Below, piece after piece: positions 48,163-57,803 of a stretch of 64,000 bases of DNA. The stretch is from an uncultured Clostridia bacterium. Its GTDB lineage: Bacteria > Bacillota > Clostridia > Oscillospirales > Acutalibacteraceae. The translations under genes and the position numbers were made by a program. Numbering within the stretch: the stretch's first letter is position 1; every line of letters begins with the position of its first letter. The notes beneath the pieces were generated by a model. It ran no database searches. It had not been told where the DNA came from and saw only the letters and a program-made list of their open reading frames with translations. The stretch covers positions 62,001 through 126,000 of the forward strand of contig CALWIP010000017.1 of assembly GCA_944380775.1 (NCBI GenBank), in the 5' to 3' direction.

Positions 48163-48963
48163 TTACGCCGGACGGGACGCGGCCGTTGCGCGCGGCCTCC
48201 TGCGGGAGCGCAGCAGCAAAACGCCGCATACCGCCAAGATGCCCAAGCTGATCCACTGCGAAGTGGAAAGCGGCCCCGCAAAACCGCGGATAGCGTCGCC
48301 GCGCAGGAATTCCAGCAAAAAGCGGCCCGCCGCGTAGAGGGCGAGATACAACGGGAACAGGCGGCGCGTCCAGCCGCGCTGCAACAGCGCGCTGAGCAGG
48401 AAAAACAGCGCCAGATTGAACGCGGCCTCCGCCAGCTGCACCGGGAACCGGCTCACACCGTTTGCCTCCGGTACCAGGGAGTTTTGGTAGGTAAAACCGA
48501 AGCTGCACTCCACACCGTAGCAGCAGCCACCCAAAAAACAGCCGATCCGCCCAAAAAAGTGGAACAGCGGCACGGCCGGGGCCGCCAGGCCGGCATATTC
48601 CGCGAGGTCCAGCTTCTTTTTGCGGATGCAGAGGCAGCCCGCCAAAATGCCGCCGAGCAAACCGCCGTAAAAGACCGCGCCGCCGAACACCACGGCAATG
48701 CGCTGGACCGCCTCGCCAAAACCGGACGCCGGTTGGGAGAACAGCGTGAACGCCAACGGCCAGTTGGTAATTCCGTACAACAGGTGCCCGCCCAGGAACG
48801 CGCCTACCGCCGCAGCAAGCAGCACGGCGATCATCTCATTGTCGTCGTAGCCGCGGCGGCGCGCATTCCGGCACGCGGCGAACCCGGCCGCCAGCAGGCC
48901 CGCCACCGCCAGCAGCGCATAGGCGCCGAAAGTGCGGCCAAAAATCGTCACTTGAGGAAACAT
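48163..48963 (-). CDS. lgt: Prolipoprotein diacylglyceryl transferase family protein
   Basis: 266 aa, seven membrane helices. The Lgt signature GRIGCFLGGCCYGVE resembles GRxGNFxNxExxG of true Lgt but has Cys and Gly where Asn residues are usual. The His of AAVGAFLGGHLLYG and the late Arg/Glu region AAGRFLLEFLRGD are present. Such variants are common in Clostridia alongside a canonical Lgt, so the exact substrate is uncertain. ATG 48963 has AAAGGGAAGGG upstream. Confidence 0.82.
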   Translation of the reverse strand: MFPQVTIFGRTFGAYALLAVAGLLAAGFAACRNARRRGYDDNEMIAVLLAAAVGAFLGGHLLYGITNWPLAFTLFSQPASGFGEAVQRIAVVFGGAVFYGGLLGGILAGCLCIRKKKLDLAEYAGLAAPAVPLFHFFGRIGCFLGGCCYGVECSFGFTYQNSLVPEANGVSRFPVQLAEAAFNLALFFLLSALLQRGWTRRLFPLYLALYAAGRFLLEFLRGDAIRGFAGPLSTSQWISLGILAVCGVLLLRSRRRPRATAASRPA

Positions 48964-49050
48964 GCCCTTCCCTTTCTCCATAGAAAACGGCCCATGCGCA
49001 CACTTTGTCCGCATGGGCCGCTGTTCATGACGCTAACCTGTGAAACCCGC

Positions 49051-49386
49051 TCAATAGGCGCCTGCGCCAGCAGCCGCAAGGACGCCAAGCGAGCAAACGA
49101 TGCAGATGATGCCGAGCACGCCCAGCGCCAGCGCGACGATGCCCAGCACAAGGCCGGCCGTCGCCATGCCGCGTTTATCCGCAGAAGCCTGTTTACGGGC
49201 TTTGACGCCGAACACAATGCCGAGGATCGACAGAACCGTGGTAAAATACTGGACGATCGGGATGAACGAACCGACGATACCCAAAATGCCGCACACCAGG
49301 GACGCAATCGCCAGCTTGTTCGCCGTGTCCTGCGGACCGCCCACAGGATTCGGAGCAGTGGGAGGAACTTGATTCATGTTATCCAT
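49051..49386 (-). CDS. DUF4190 small membrane protein
   Basis: 111 aa. A proline-rich N-terminus (MNQVPPTAPNPVGGPQD) is followed by two hydrophobic hairpins, LAIASLVCGILGIVGSF and ATAGLVLGIVALALGVLGI, with a basic loop KARKQASADKRG. That matches DUF4190, whose role is unknown. AAAGGGG lies 8 bases before ATG 49386. It is followed by lgt in the same direction, with about 90 bases between. Confidence 0.8.
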   Translation of the reverse strand: MDNMNQVPPTAPNPVGGPQDTANKLAIASLVCGILGIVGSFIPIVQYFTTVLSILGIVFGVKARKQASADKRGMATAGLVLGIVALALGVLGIICIVCSLGVLAAAGAGAY

Positions 49387-49684
49387 TCGAAATACCCCTT
49401 TTCCTCAATTTCGAATCCCGCCGCCGGAGACCCGCCGCCGGAATCCAAATTTATTATACTCGATGGCTCCGCCTCTGTCAATAAAAAAGCATCGCTTTTT
49501 GTTGATTCTGTGTAAAAACTAGATAAAAAAGCCGCCGGCCCCGCCTCCCGCTTCTTTTCGCGCCCGTTCCCCCCCTCCCCGAGAAAATTTTATTGGGAAC
49601 CGTTGCTTTTCCCCGTTTTTTCCGGTATCATGGGACTTGCCAGCCAACGGGGCGGGCAGAAATCAGAAAGGGGAGCGACTTACC

Positions 49685-50860
49685 ATGAAAACATACGACT
49701 TTGACCAAACCGTCGACCGCGCGGGGACTTACAGCATCAAATGGGACCAGCTGCCGGCCGACGCGCCTGCGGGTTCCCTCCCGCTGTGGATTGCCGACAT
49801 GGACTTCCCGTGCGCGGACCCGATTTTGGACGCGATCCGCCGCCGGGTGGACCGGCAGATCCTTGGCTACACCACGCACAACACGAAAGATTACAAGGAC
49901 GCGGTGACCGGCTGGTTCCGGCGCCGCCACGGATGGGAGATCGACCCGGACACGCTGTGTTACAGCCCCGGCGTCGTCCCGGCGCTTTCCTTTTTGGTGG
50001 ACATCCTCGCCCAGCCCGGCGACGGCGTGCTGATCCAGCGCCCGGTGTACCACCCGTTCACCGCCACGGTGGAAAATACCGGCCGCCGCGTGGTCAACAA
50101 CCCGCTGCTCTATGAAAACGGGCATTATACCATCGATTTCCAGGGGCTGGAGGAAAAAATGGCGCTGCCCAGCGTCAAGGGCATGATCCTTTGCAGCCCG
50201 CACAACCCCGTGGGACGCGTGTGGACAGAGGAGGAACTGCGCCGCACGGTGGACATCTGCAAAACCTACGACAAATGGATCATCTGCGACGAAATCCACT
50301 GCGATCTGCTGCGCGAAGGCGTGCAGCATCATCCGATTTTGCAGGTCTGCCCCGACTACAGCCACCGCATCATTGCCTGCACGGCGCCGAGCAAGACGTT
50401 CAATTTAGCGGGGATGCAGCTTTCGAACCTAGTCATCCCGAACCCCGTGTACCGCGAGCTTTGGCGGCATGAGACGGGAGACCGCTTCCCGGTTGCTTCG
50501 ACGGGCCCGCTCTCGATTGCCGCAATGACCGCCGCCTACAACGAGAGCGAAGACTGGCTGGACCAGGCGCTGCGCTACCTTGACGGGAATTTCGCCTATG
50601 CGCGCGAATTCTTCGCCGAACGCCTGCCGCAGGCAACGGTCTGCGACGGGCAGGGGACCTACCTGCTTTGGGTAGACCTGCGCGCTTATTGCAGCGACGC
50701 GGCGGCTCTCCGCAACAAGATGGTTCGGGAAGCCGGGCTCGTCCTCGACGAAGGCGACCTCTTCGGACCGGAGGGCGCCGGGTTTGAACGCATCAATCTC
50801 GCGTGCCCGCGCGGCGTCCTGCGCGACTGCCTCGAACGCATGGCGCGCGTCCTGCGGTAA
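49685..50860 (+). CDS. patB: PatB/MalY-type cystathionine beta-lyase / aminotransferase
   Basis: Fold-type I PLP enzyme, 391 aa, cleaving C-S bonds of cystathionine or cysteine-like substrates. Hallmarks are WIADMDFPCADPI at the N-terminus, LCSPHNPVGRVWT, CDEIHCDLL and the PLP Lys in TAPSKTFNLAGM. The start is ATG 49685 with AAAGGGGAG 8 bases upstream. A weak promoter (TTGCTT 49603-49608, 17 bases, TATCAT 49626-49631) lies ahead. It is monocistronic and ends at a shared terminator with xylB. Confidence 0.92.
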   Translation: MKTYDFDQTVDRAGTYSIKWDQLPADAPAGSLPLWIADMDFPCADPILDAIRRRVDRQILGYTTHNTKDYKDAVTGWFRRRHGWEIDPDTLCYSPGVVPALSFLVDILAQPGDGVLIQRPVYHPFTATVENTGRRVVNNPLLYENGHYTIDFQGLEEKMALPSVKGMILCSPHNPVGRVWTEEELRRTVDICKTYDKWIICDEIHCDLLREGVQHHPILQVCPDYSHRIIACTAPSKTFNLAGMQLSNLVIPNPVYRELWRHETGDRFPVASTGPLSIAAMTAAYNESEDWLDQALRYLDGNFAYAREFFAERLPQATVCDGQGTYLLWVDLRAYCSDAAALRNKMVREAGLVLDEGDLFGPEGAGFERINLACPRGVLRDCLERMARVLR

Positions 50861-50876
50861 CCTCCTCAAAAACGGC

Positions 50877-50929
50877 AAAAGGCCGGGGGAATACGGGAAT
50901 GCCCGTGTTTCCCCGGCCCTTTTCTTTCG
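50877..50929. terminator. Bidirectional terminator between patB and xylB
   Basis: Stem AAAAGGCCGGGG/CCCCGGCCCTTTT with an inner CGGG/CCCG pair and T-rich ends on both strands. Confidence 0.85.
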
Positions 50930-50944
50930 GTCCGTTTTCTTTTC

Positions 50945-52468
50945 TTAGATGGCGGCGAGCTGCTTATAATTTTCTTTCAAGCTCGGATACAGCGCGCGGT
51001 AGACCTCGTAATACTTCTCATATTCCGCCGTATGTTCCGCCACCGGTTCCTGCGGCGGGTTCGTGCGGATGACCCTGCGGCAGGCTTCCTCGACGCTTGG
51101 ATAGACCCCCGCGCCGACGCCCGCGAGAAGCGCGACGCCGAGCGCCGGGCCTTCCTTAGAGGCGACAGTCGAGACGGCGCAGCCGTACACGTCGGCGAGC
51201 ATCTGCCGCCACAGCGGGCTGGAACCGCCGCCGCCGCAGGCCAGCATCTCCCGGATGGAAACGCCCATCTCCCGCAAGACCTCCACGCTGTCCCGCTGCG
51301 AGAAGGTGACGCCCTCCATCACGGCGCGCAGCAGATCCTGCCGCGTGTGGATGGCCGAGAGCCCGAAGAATACGCCGCGGCAATCCGGGTCCAAATGCGG
51401 GGTACGCTCGCCCATTAGGTATGGCAAATAGAGCAGTTTATGGCAGCCGATCGGCACGCGTTCCGCCTGCTTGTCCATCAGCACATAGGGGTCCACGCCC
51501 ATCCCGCCGGCGGCCTGCATTTCCGCCGCACAGAACTGGTCGCGGAACCATTTGAGCGAAAGGCCCGCGCCCTGCGTGACGCCCATTACATGCCAGCTCC
51601 CCGGCACCGCACAGCAGAACGTGTGCACGCGGCCCTTCGGGTCAATGGCCAGCTGGGAAGTGTGCGCGAACACCACGCCGGACGTCCCGATGGTGGTAAA
51701 CGCGCGCCCGTCCTCGACGACGCCGGTCCCCACCGCCGCTGCGGCGTTATCCCCCGCGCCGCCAACCACCGGCGTACCGGGCGCCAGGCCGGTGAGCGCG
51801 GCCGCGCGTTCGGTTACCACGCCGGTCACTTCCGGGGACTCGTAAACCTTGGCGAGCAGTTCCGGGTCGATCTCCAGCTTCTCCAGCACTTCGGCAGACC
51901 AGCAGCGGCCGGGGATATCCAAAAGCTGCATTCCGGAGGCGTCGGAAACCTCTGTAGCAAATTCGCCCGTCAGCTCGTAACGAATATAGTCCTTCGGCAG
52001 TAGGATGTGCCGGCAGCGGGCGTAGAGCTCCGGCTCATGGTTGCGCACCCAGAGGATCTTCGACGCGGTAAATCCGGTGAGCGCCGGGTTCGCCGTGATC
52101 TCAATCAGCCGCTGCGCGCCCACGCGCTCGGTAATCTCCGCGCATTCCGCGGCCGTCCGCTGGTCGCACCAAATAATGGAACGGCGCAGCACCTTGCCTT
52201 CCCCGTCCAGCATGACGAGGCCGTGCATCTGCCCGGAAAGGCCCACGCCTTTGACGTCGGCCGCGTTGACGCCGCTCTGCTCCAAAACCGCCCGGATGGT
52301 GCGCGCCACCGCGTCCCACCAGTCGGCGGGGTCCTGCTCCGCCCAGCCGTTCTGCGGCTGGTACAGCGGATATTCCACCGTGGCGGATGCGACCACCTTC
52401 CCGTCCGCGTCAAAGAGCACGGTCTTCGTCCCCGAAGTCCCGATATCGGAACCGATTAAATACTTCAT
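50945..52468 (-). CDS. xylB: Xylulokinase
   Basis: FGGY-family kinase phosphorylating D-xylulose, 507 aa. It begins MKYLIGSDIGTSGTKTVLFD. GVGLSGQMHGLVMLD, WCDQRTAAEC, the later GGAGDNAAAAVGTGVV and LACGGGGSSPLWRQM are XylB signatures. AGGGAGG precedes ATG 52468. No xylose isomerase or transporter adjoins it, so its partners are elsewhere. Confidence 0.94.
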   Translation of the reverse strand: MKYLIGSDIGTSGTKTVLFDADGKVVASATVEYPLYQPQNGWAEQDPADWWDAVARTIRAVLEQSGVNAADVKGVGLSGQMHGLVMLDGEGKVLRRSIIWCDQRTAAECAEITERVGAQRLIEITANPALTGFTASKILWVRNHEPELYARCRHILLPKDYIRYELTGEFATEVSDASGMQLLDIPGRCWSAEVLEKLEIDPELLAKVYESPEVTGVVTERAAALTGLAPGTPVVGGAGDNAAAAVGTGVVEDGRAFTTIGTSGVVFAHTSQLAIDPKGRVHTFCCAVPGSWHVMGVTQGAGLSLKWFRDQFCAAEMQAAGGMGVDPYVLMDKQAERVPIGCHKLLYLPYLMGERTPHLDPDCRGVFFGLSAIHTRQDLLRAVMEGVTFSQRDSVEVLREMGVSIREMLACGGGGSSPLWRQMLADVYGCAVSTVASKEGPALGVALLAGVGAGVYPSVEEACRRVIRTNPPQEPVAEHTAEYEKYYEVYRALYPSLKENYKQLAAI

Positions 52469-52573
52469 CTGTCGCCCTCCCTTGCTTTGGCCCTGCGGCG
52501 CAACCCGCGCGCCGGAGGGCCTTTTCCAAAACATTTCCGCGCTGGACGCGGCTGTCATTTTTCCGTTTCCAGT

Positions 52574-53815
52574 TTAGCCTTTCCGGCCGGAAATGTCAAC
52601 CGCACGCTGGGCAAAAACAGGGTTTCGCCCGCGGTATCCTGCCGCCGCCGGGCGCCGGGCAGGGCGCAACAGCGCGGCGTGCACGCCGGTGGAAGTGAAC
52701 AGCAGGGCGAAGAGCCAACCCGTCTGCACCCAGAAAATTGTGACGTCGGTGAGGCCGTGCACCAGCACGGCGACCAGCGCCGCCAGCAGCAAAACGTTGC
52801 TGTCCTCGCACATCCTGCTGCGGAAGCGCAGCAGCAGCACCCGCAGCTGGACGAAAAAGTATGCGCCCAGCGCCGCCGTGCCAATGAACCCGAAATTGAG
52901 GAGCATGTCGAGCAGGAGGTTGTGCGCGTGGTAGGTTTCGTACCCAAAATAGCGCGGGTAGACCTGCCGGTAGGCCGCGGCCCCCTCCCCGAACAGCGGG
53001 TGCGCAAGGATCCCCTTGACCGCCGTATGCCAAATGGAAAACCGGGCTTCCCACGATTCGCCCGCCGCCAACGTGCGCGGGAACAGCGCCGGGAACGCGA
53101 GAACCAGCAGCACCGCCGCCACCGCCGCGGCGCTCAACCCCGCGAGCAGGCGCAAGCGCTGCTTAACCAGAAGCATCACCGCGGCCGCCACGCCCGCCGC
53201 AAACACGGCTGAAAGGCTCGCCGCACAGTAAAGGCCCGCCAGCGCCGAAAGCAGCGCCAACACCGGCAAGCCCTTGCGCTGCGGGCGGGAAAACAGGCGG
53301 TACATCGCAATAAGCAGCAAAAATTCCATCATGGCGGCAAAGTAGTTCGCGTTGGTGAAGAGGGAAACCGGCCGGTAAGACGCGTCCTGCGGCAGCCAGT
53401 ACAGCTTTTGCAGCACGCCCACCGCCGCAGACGCCGCGCCGCAAGCGCAGGCGGCATCCATCATCCGCTCAAACAGCGGGAGCGTCATTCCGCTGCGCAG
53501 GTACAGCGCAGACAAGAGCAGCGCCGCCATCAACAAAGAGTACAAGATCCCTATGAGGTTGTGGTGGACAGCCCCTATAAAACATGTTACAATCACAACT
53601 GTCAGGAGATAGCGGGAAGAACGCTCCCGCAGCGCCTCTCGCCGCCTTTCCGCGTGAAACAGCACCCAAAGCGCCGTCGCTGCAAGCGCGGCCACCCCGA
53701 AAAAGAACGGGAGGAACGCGCACGCGGTAAGCGCCAGCGCGAGGATCTGCTTGCGCTGCGCTTCCCCGCAGGTTAAACGGTCCTTGACCGAGAACAATTC
53801 GATCACCTTCTCCAC
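52574..53815 (-). CDS. O-antigen ligase-like polytopic membrane protein
   Basis: 413 aa with about eleven membrane helices. The large extracytoplasmic loop with GILAHPLFGEGAAAYRQVYP and YHAHNLLLDMLLNFGFIG matches the Wzy_C/WaaL domain, including the functional His. Such proteins polymerise or ligate lipid-linked glycans. The start is uncertain: GTG 53815 lacks a good ribosome site. No adjacent glycan genes are present. Confidence 0.82.
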   Translation of the reverse strand: MEKVIELFSVKDRLTCGEAQRKQILALALTACAFLPFFFGVAALAATALWVLFHAERRREALRERSSRYLLTVVIVTCFIGAVHHNLIGILYSLLMAALLLSALYLRSGMTLPLFERMMDAACACGAASAAVGVLQKLYWLPQDASYRPVSLFTNANYFAAMMEFLLLIAMYRLFSRPQRKGLPVLALLSALAGLYCAASLSAVFAAGVAAAVMLLVKQRLRLLAGLSAAAVAAVLLVLAFPALFPRTLAAGESWEARFSIWHTAVKGILAHPLFGEGAAAYRQVYPRYFGYETYHAHNLLLDMLLNFGFIGTAALGAYFFVQLRVLLLRFRSRMCEDSNVLLLAALVAVLVHGLTDVTIFWVQTGWLFALLFTSTGVHAALLRPARRPAAAGYRGRNPVFAQRAVDISGRKG

Positions 53816-53948
53816 TAGGATAATGCAATTTGCAAAAACGCTCGAAATGAAATTTAGTAATTCCTACAAGAAATTCTATATTTTGCATCAATTTTCACTT
53901 CTCATTTTCACGCTTCCGCCTATTATGCAATGATTTTATAACGAAAAA

Positions 53949-53954
53949 TATAAT
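53949..53954 (+). promoter_or_regulatory. Probable -10 box of the P-type ATPase gene
   Basis: TATAAT in an AT-rich 120-base stretch, 35 bases before the start. The matching -35 (TGCAAT, 17 bases upstream) is poor. Confidence 0.5.
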
Positions 53955-53988
53955 TTTATGTAAACTTATTGTGAAGGAGTGTTTGCCC

Positions 53989-56370
53989 ATGAAACAGAAG
54001 GAAGCCCCGCCCGCGCCCAACGGGCACGCCGGGGCGGAGCGGTTTTTCCCCAGCCCGGCGGAGGGGCTCAGCGCGGCGCAGGTAGAAGCGCGGGTCAGCC
54101 AAGGCCTGACCAACGGGGAAGGCGAGATTAAAACCAAGAGTGTCAAAAGCATTGTCCTGGGCAATATCCTTACGCCGTTTAACCTGCTCAACCTCGCCCT
54201 CGCCTCGCTCATCGTCCTGGTCGGCTCCTACAAGAACCTGCTCTTCCTCGGCGTCATCTTTTTTAACACGCTGATCGGCACCGTGCAGGAAATCCGCGCA
54301 AAGAAGACCATCGACAAGCTCTCCCTTGTGGCTGCGCCGCGGGCGGAGGTGGTGCGCGGCGGGAAAGCCGCTTCCATCCCGACGGGCGGGGTTGTGCTGG
54401 ACGACATCCTACTGCTGCGCGCAGGCGGGCAGATCTGCGCAGACTGCGTGGTACGCGAAGGCTCGTGCGAGGTCAACGAGTCCCTGGTGACCGGGGAATC
54501 GGACCCCGTGGTGAAAACGGTAGGAGACCCGCTGCTCTCCGGTAGTTTTGTGGTCAGCGGCTCGTGCCGCGCACAGGCGGAGCGCGTCGGCGCCGAGAGC
54601 TACGCTTCGCGCATTTCCAGCAGCGCCAAATATTTGAAAAAGCCCAATTCGGAAATCATGCGCGTGCTCAACCGCATCATCCAGGTCATCGGCGTCTTGC
54701 TCGTGCCCATTGGCGGCCTTTTGTTCTACAAGCAGATGTTCGCCTCCAACATGCCGTTCGGCCAGGCCGTGGTGAGCACCGTCGCCGCGCTGGTCGGCAT
54801 GATCCCGGAGGGCTTGGTGCTGCTCACCAGCGTGGTGCTCGCGGTGAGCGTGCTGCGGCTCTCCGCCCACAAGACGCTGGTGCAGGAACTCTACTGCATT
54901 GAAACGCTCGCCCGCGTGGACGTCCTCTGCCTGGACAAGACCGGGACCATTACGGAGGGCTCGATGCAGGTGGAGGAATTGCTTCCGCTGGACCCCTGCG
55001 CAGATTGCCAGGCGGCGTTGGAAGCCCTGACCTCTGCGCTCGCCGACGACAACCCGACGTTCCGCGCGCTGCGGGAAGCCTACCCCGGCGACCCCGGCTG
55101 GGAATGCGTGCGGCGGGAGCCGTTTTCCTCCGCGCGCAAATGGAGCGGCGCGGAGTTCACAGGCCGCGGCTGTTACTTAACCGGCGCGCCGGAATTCCTC
55201 CTGGAAGGCGCTTATCCGGAGGTCCTCGCGCAGGCCGCGGACTTCGCCTCCCGCGGGCAGCGGGTTCTTTTGCTTGCGCACGCGCCCGGGCCGTTCCCGG
55301 AACGGCAGCTCCCACAAGGGCTACGGCCGCTGGCGTTCCTCTTGCTCAGCGACACCATCCGGCCGGAAGCCCCCGAAACGCTCCGCTATTTCGCTTCGCA
55401 GGGCGTAGAGCTGAAAGTCATCTCCGGCGACAACGCCGCCACGGTCTCCTACATCGCGCAGAAAGCGGGCCTCGCAAACGCAGAACAATATGTCGACGCC
55501 TCCACCCTGCAAACAGAGGAGGAACTGCGCGCCGCCGCTTCGCGCTACACGGTATTCGGCCGCGTCACGCCGCAGCAGAAGCTGGAATTGATCCGCGCGC
55601 TGAAGGAGCAGGGCCATACCGTCGCAATGACCGGCGACGGCGTCAACGACGTCATGGCGCTCAAGGAAGCCGATTGCAGCGTCGCGATGGCCTCCGGCAG
55701 CGACGCGGCGCGCACCGTCTCGCAGCTCGTCCTGCTGGATTCCAACTTTGCCTCCATGCCGCGCGTCGTCCAGGAAGGACGCCGCGCCATCAACAACTTG
55801 CAGCGCTCTGCGTCCCTTTTCCTTGTCAAGGCGTTTTTCTCCGCGATCATTGCCGTATTTTTCCTTTTCGTTCCGGTTGGGTACCCGTTCCAGCCCATCC
55901 AATTTACGCTCATTAACATGTTCACCATCGGCATCCCGTCCTTTGTATTGGCGCTGGAGCCTAACCGGGACCGCATCCGAGGGAAATTCCTCGTCAATAT
56001 TTTGAAAAAATCCCTTCCAGGTATGTTGACCATGGCGGCAAATGTGATGCTGCTCGTGCCGGTATCGCTTTTCCTGGCGTGGGACGCCAGCCAGCTTTCC
56101 ACGCTGGCCGTGGTGCTCACCGGGTTCACGGGCCTAATGAACCTGTTCCGGGTGTGTTCGCCGTTCCGTTGGCCGCGCCGCATCCTATTTTACACGATGG
56201 CAACCGGATTTCTTGTCGCAATGCTGGCGTTCCACCCCTTTTTCTCCCTTGTGCCGCTCACAGCGTCGATGGCCGCCGCACTGCTGCCGATGGCCGCGTT
56301 TGCGGTCTGCCTCTTCTCGGTGCTGACCCATTTTGTCGAGCGCGTGCTCGGCCGGTATTTCCCTGCGTAA
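53989..56370 (+). CDS. CtpE-like P-type cation ATPase
   Basis: 793 aa P-type pump. EGLSAAQVEARVSQGLTNG, the TGESDPV actuator motif, the conserved MIPEGLVLLTSV in the fourth helix, DKTGTITEGSMQVEELL with the phosphorylated Asp, and MTGDGVNDVMALKEADCSVAM are present. The sequence resembles the CtpE group, shown in mycobacteria to import Ca2+, rather than SERCA- or copper-type pumps. The ion here is inferred. ATG 53989 has AAGGAG 9 bases upstream, preferred to GTG 53971. Confidence 0.9.
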   Translation: MKQKEAPPAPNGHAGAERFFPSPAEGLSAAQVEARVSQGLTNGEGEIKTKSVKSIVLGNILTPFNLLNLALASLIVLVGSYKNLLFLGVIFFNTLIGTVQEIRAKKTIDKLSLVAAPRAEVVRGGKAASIPTGGVVLDDILLLRAGGQICADCVVREGSCEVNESLVTGESDPVVKTVGDPLLSGSFVVSGSCRAQAERVGAESYASRISSSAKYLKKPNSEIMRVLNRIIQVIGVLLVPIGGLLFYKQMFASNMPFGQAVVSTVAALVGMIPEGLVLLTSVVLAVSVLRLSAHKTLVQELYCIETLARVDVLCLDKTGTITEGSMQVEELLPLDPCADCQAALEALTSALADDNPTFRALREAYPGDPGWECVRREPFSSARKWSGAEFTGRGCYLTGAPEFLLEGAYPEVLAQAADFASRGQRVLLLAHAPGPFPERQLPQGLRPLAFLLLSDTIRPEAPETLRYFASQGVELKVISGDNAATVSYIAQKAGLANAEQYVDASTLQTEEELRAAASRYTVFGRVTPQQKLELIRALKEQGHTVAMTGDGVNDVMALKEADCSVAMASGSDAARTVSQLVLLDSNFASMPRVVQEGRRAINNLQRSASLFLVKAFFSAIIAVFFLFVPVGYPFQPIQFTLINMFTIGIPSFVLALEPNRDRIRGKFLVNILKKSLPGMLTMAANVMLLVPVSLFLAWDASQLSTLAVVLTGFTGLMNLFRVCSPFRWPRRILFYTMATGFLVAMLAFHPFFSLVPLTASMAAALLPMAAFAVCLFSVLTHFVERVLGRYFPA

Positions 56371-56393
56371 CCTGCAAAAGCCCTTTCCAAACA

Positions 56394-56445
56394 ACATCCC
56401 CCTGGCGCAGGAGCACAGAAACGCTGCACCAGGGGGATTTGCTTT
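56394..56445 (+). terminator. Terminator of the CtpE-like gene
   Basis: Stem ATCCCCCTGGCGCAG with CTGCACCAGGGGGAT, followed by TTGCTTTG. The remainder of 56446-56706 holds one further inverted repeat and no convincing gene. Confidence 0.75.
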
Positions 56446-56595
56446 GAAAAAAGCATCTTGTAAAAGCTGAACAAACGTAAGCGCCCACTCCCGCACGCAA
56501 CCGGCACAAGCCAGGGACAGATCATCGCGGCACAGAAAATCATCCCCGCAGGCAACCTGCCTTGCGGTCTTGCAGAAATAAGAGCATCAGAAAAC

Positions 56596-56625
56596 ACCCT
56601 GCAAGACATAAAAATCTTGCAGGGT
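56596..56625 (-). terminator. Probable terminator of the PHP phosphatase gene
   Basis: A perfect 11-bp inverted repeat ACCCTGCAAGA/TCTTGCAGGGT with an 8-base loop; the minus strand continues GTTTTC. It lies about 80 bases past the stop at 56707. Confidence 0.6.
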
Positions 56626-56706
56626 ATAAATTTATAAATGCACAAAACGGAACCTTCCTACTGAATCTTGATTTTGGCAAGCTATAAGATATTCTATTTG
56701 CTTATT

Positions 56707-57501
56707 TTACTCATTTTTTAGCATATTTTCAAGTTCCACGATATTTGCGCCGACATCGCTTTGTTTGTGTGCATCAGAAGCAGCTTCGATCTGCACATTA
56801 TTTTTCCTCAAAATAGATAGTAATTGAGAATTCAAACCAAGTTCAATATCTGGACTGTAATTTAAATGTAATCCCCCGCTATTTTCGGCATACATCCCGT
56901 ACTGATTTAACAACACAGCTAATTTATTATAATATCCAGTTAAATCAATGCCCGGTTTATATCCAAAACATTTGATTGAATCAGGATGGGCAAGGCCGTT
57001 AAACAAACCGCTCTCACACAACTGGAACATAATATTATAATATCTTCTATATACTTCTTCTATGTTCTTGCTTTCCCAAATTTCTTTTTGTCCCCTGTGG
57101 TCAAATCCCCAACCATCAATCCAATGTACAGAGCCGGTAAGAAAATCAAAATCATATTTTTCAAGAATATTTCTCAGAATGTCGGCAGTTTCAGGAATAT
57201 AGCAGACCTCAAGGCCGAACTTCACTTTTACGGGATATTCGATATCTTTTACTTTTCTAATAAAGCCAATGTATTCGTCTATTGACCCATTCATTCTTTT
57301 TGTTATCCATTCATTTTGAAAATCATTATATGACTTTATTGGTTTGTATACTCTCTCAAACTCAATAAATTGATGGGTATGCTCAAGCAGGTAGATCTCA
57401 TCAAGCCCTGCTGCTTGTGCGGCTTTAATGAACCCCTCAAAAAAATCAATATTATAGCCTATCGGATTTCCATGTAAAAAGTGTACATGTACGTCTCTCA
57501 T
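56707..57501 (-). CDS. PHP-domain histidinol-phosphatase-like protein
   Basis: 264 aa. The PHP metal-site motifs are seen in order: DVHVHFLHG, LLEHTHQF, GLEVCYIPE, GSVHWIDGWGF, GLAHPDSIK and ASDAHKQSD. This is the HisK-type histidinol phosphate phosphatase layout, but no his genes adjoin it, so the substrate may differ. ATG 57501 has GGAGGA 7 bases upstream. Base composition is much more AT-rich than neighbours, which points to acquisition with the surrounding accessory patch. Confidence 0.85.
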   Translation of the reverse strand: MRDVHVHFLHGNPIGYNIDFFEGFIKAAQAAGLDEIYLLEHTHQFIEFERVYKPIKSYNDFQNEWITKRMNGSIDEYIGFIRKVKDIEYPVKVKFGLEVCYIPETADILRNILEKYDFDFLTGSVHWIDGWGFDHRGQKEIWESKNIEEVYRRYYNIMFQLCESGLFNGLAHPDSIKCFGYKPGIDLTGYYNKLAVLLNQYGMYAENSGGLHLNYSPDIELGLNSQLLSILRKNNVQIEAASDAHKQSDVGANIVELENMLKNE

Positions 57502-57552
57502 TGTACATTCCTCCAGGTCCCCAGTTTCATTCACGAGGACATATTTTAAAGC

Positions 57553-57771
57553 TTATACATGCCGGATTTTTATCAAGGAAAGCGCGTCAGCTGGATAATT
57601 CAACTCCATCCGCGTGCCGGCCAGGTTTTCGTCCGTGGGGCCGCGTAGTTCCAACGTCTACGTTTCGCCGCAGGCCACATCGCTTTCCACCCGAAGCACC
57701 CCTCTACGGCCTACGCGGGAGTCCTGGCCCAACAGGCGAGGCCGGTTCAGAACAGCAGAAATAGGGCCCAT
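57553..57771 (-). pseudogene. Short ORF interrupted by an amber codon
   Basis: Minus-strand frame from ATG 57771 to TAA 57553 with a single TAG at 57660-57658 after 37 codons. Both halves look protein-like: MGPISAVLNRPRLLGQDSR before the stop, and LELRGPTDENLAGTRMELN then YPADALSLIKIRHV after it. GC is higher than the flanking genes. I do not recognise the family. It is probably a decaying fragment brought in with the IS66 relic. Confidence 0.35.
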
Positions 57772-57803
57772 TTCACATAGCGCCGGACTCCTTTTGTTTT
57801 AGT

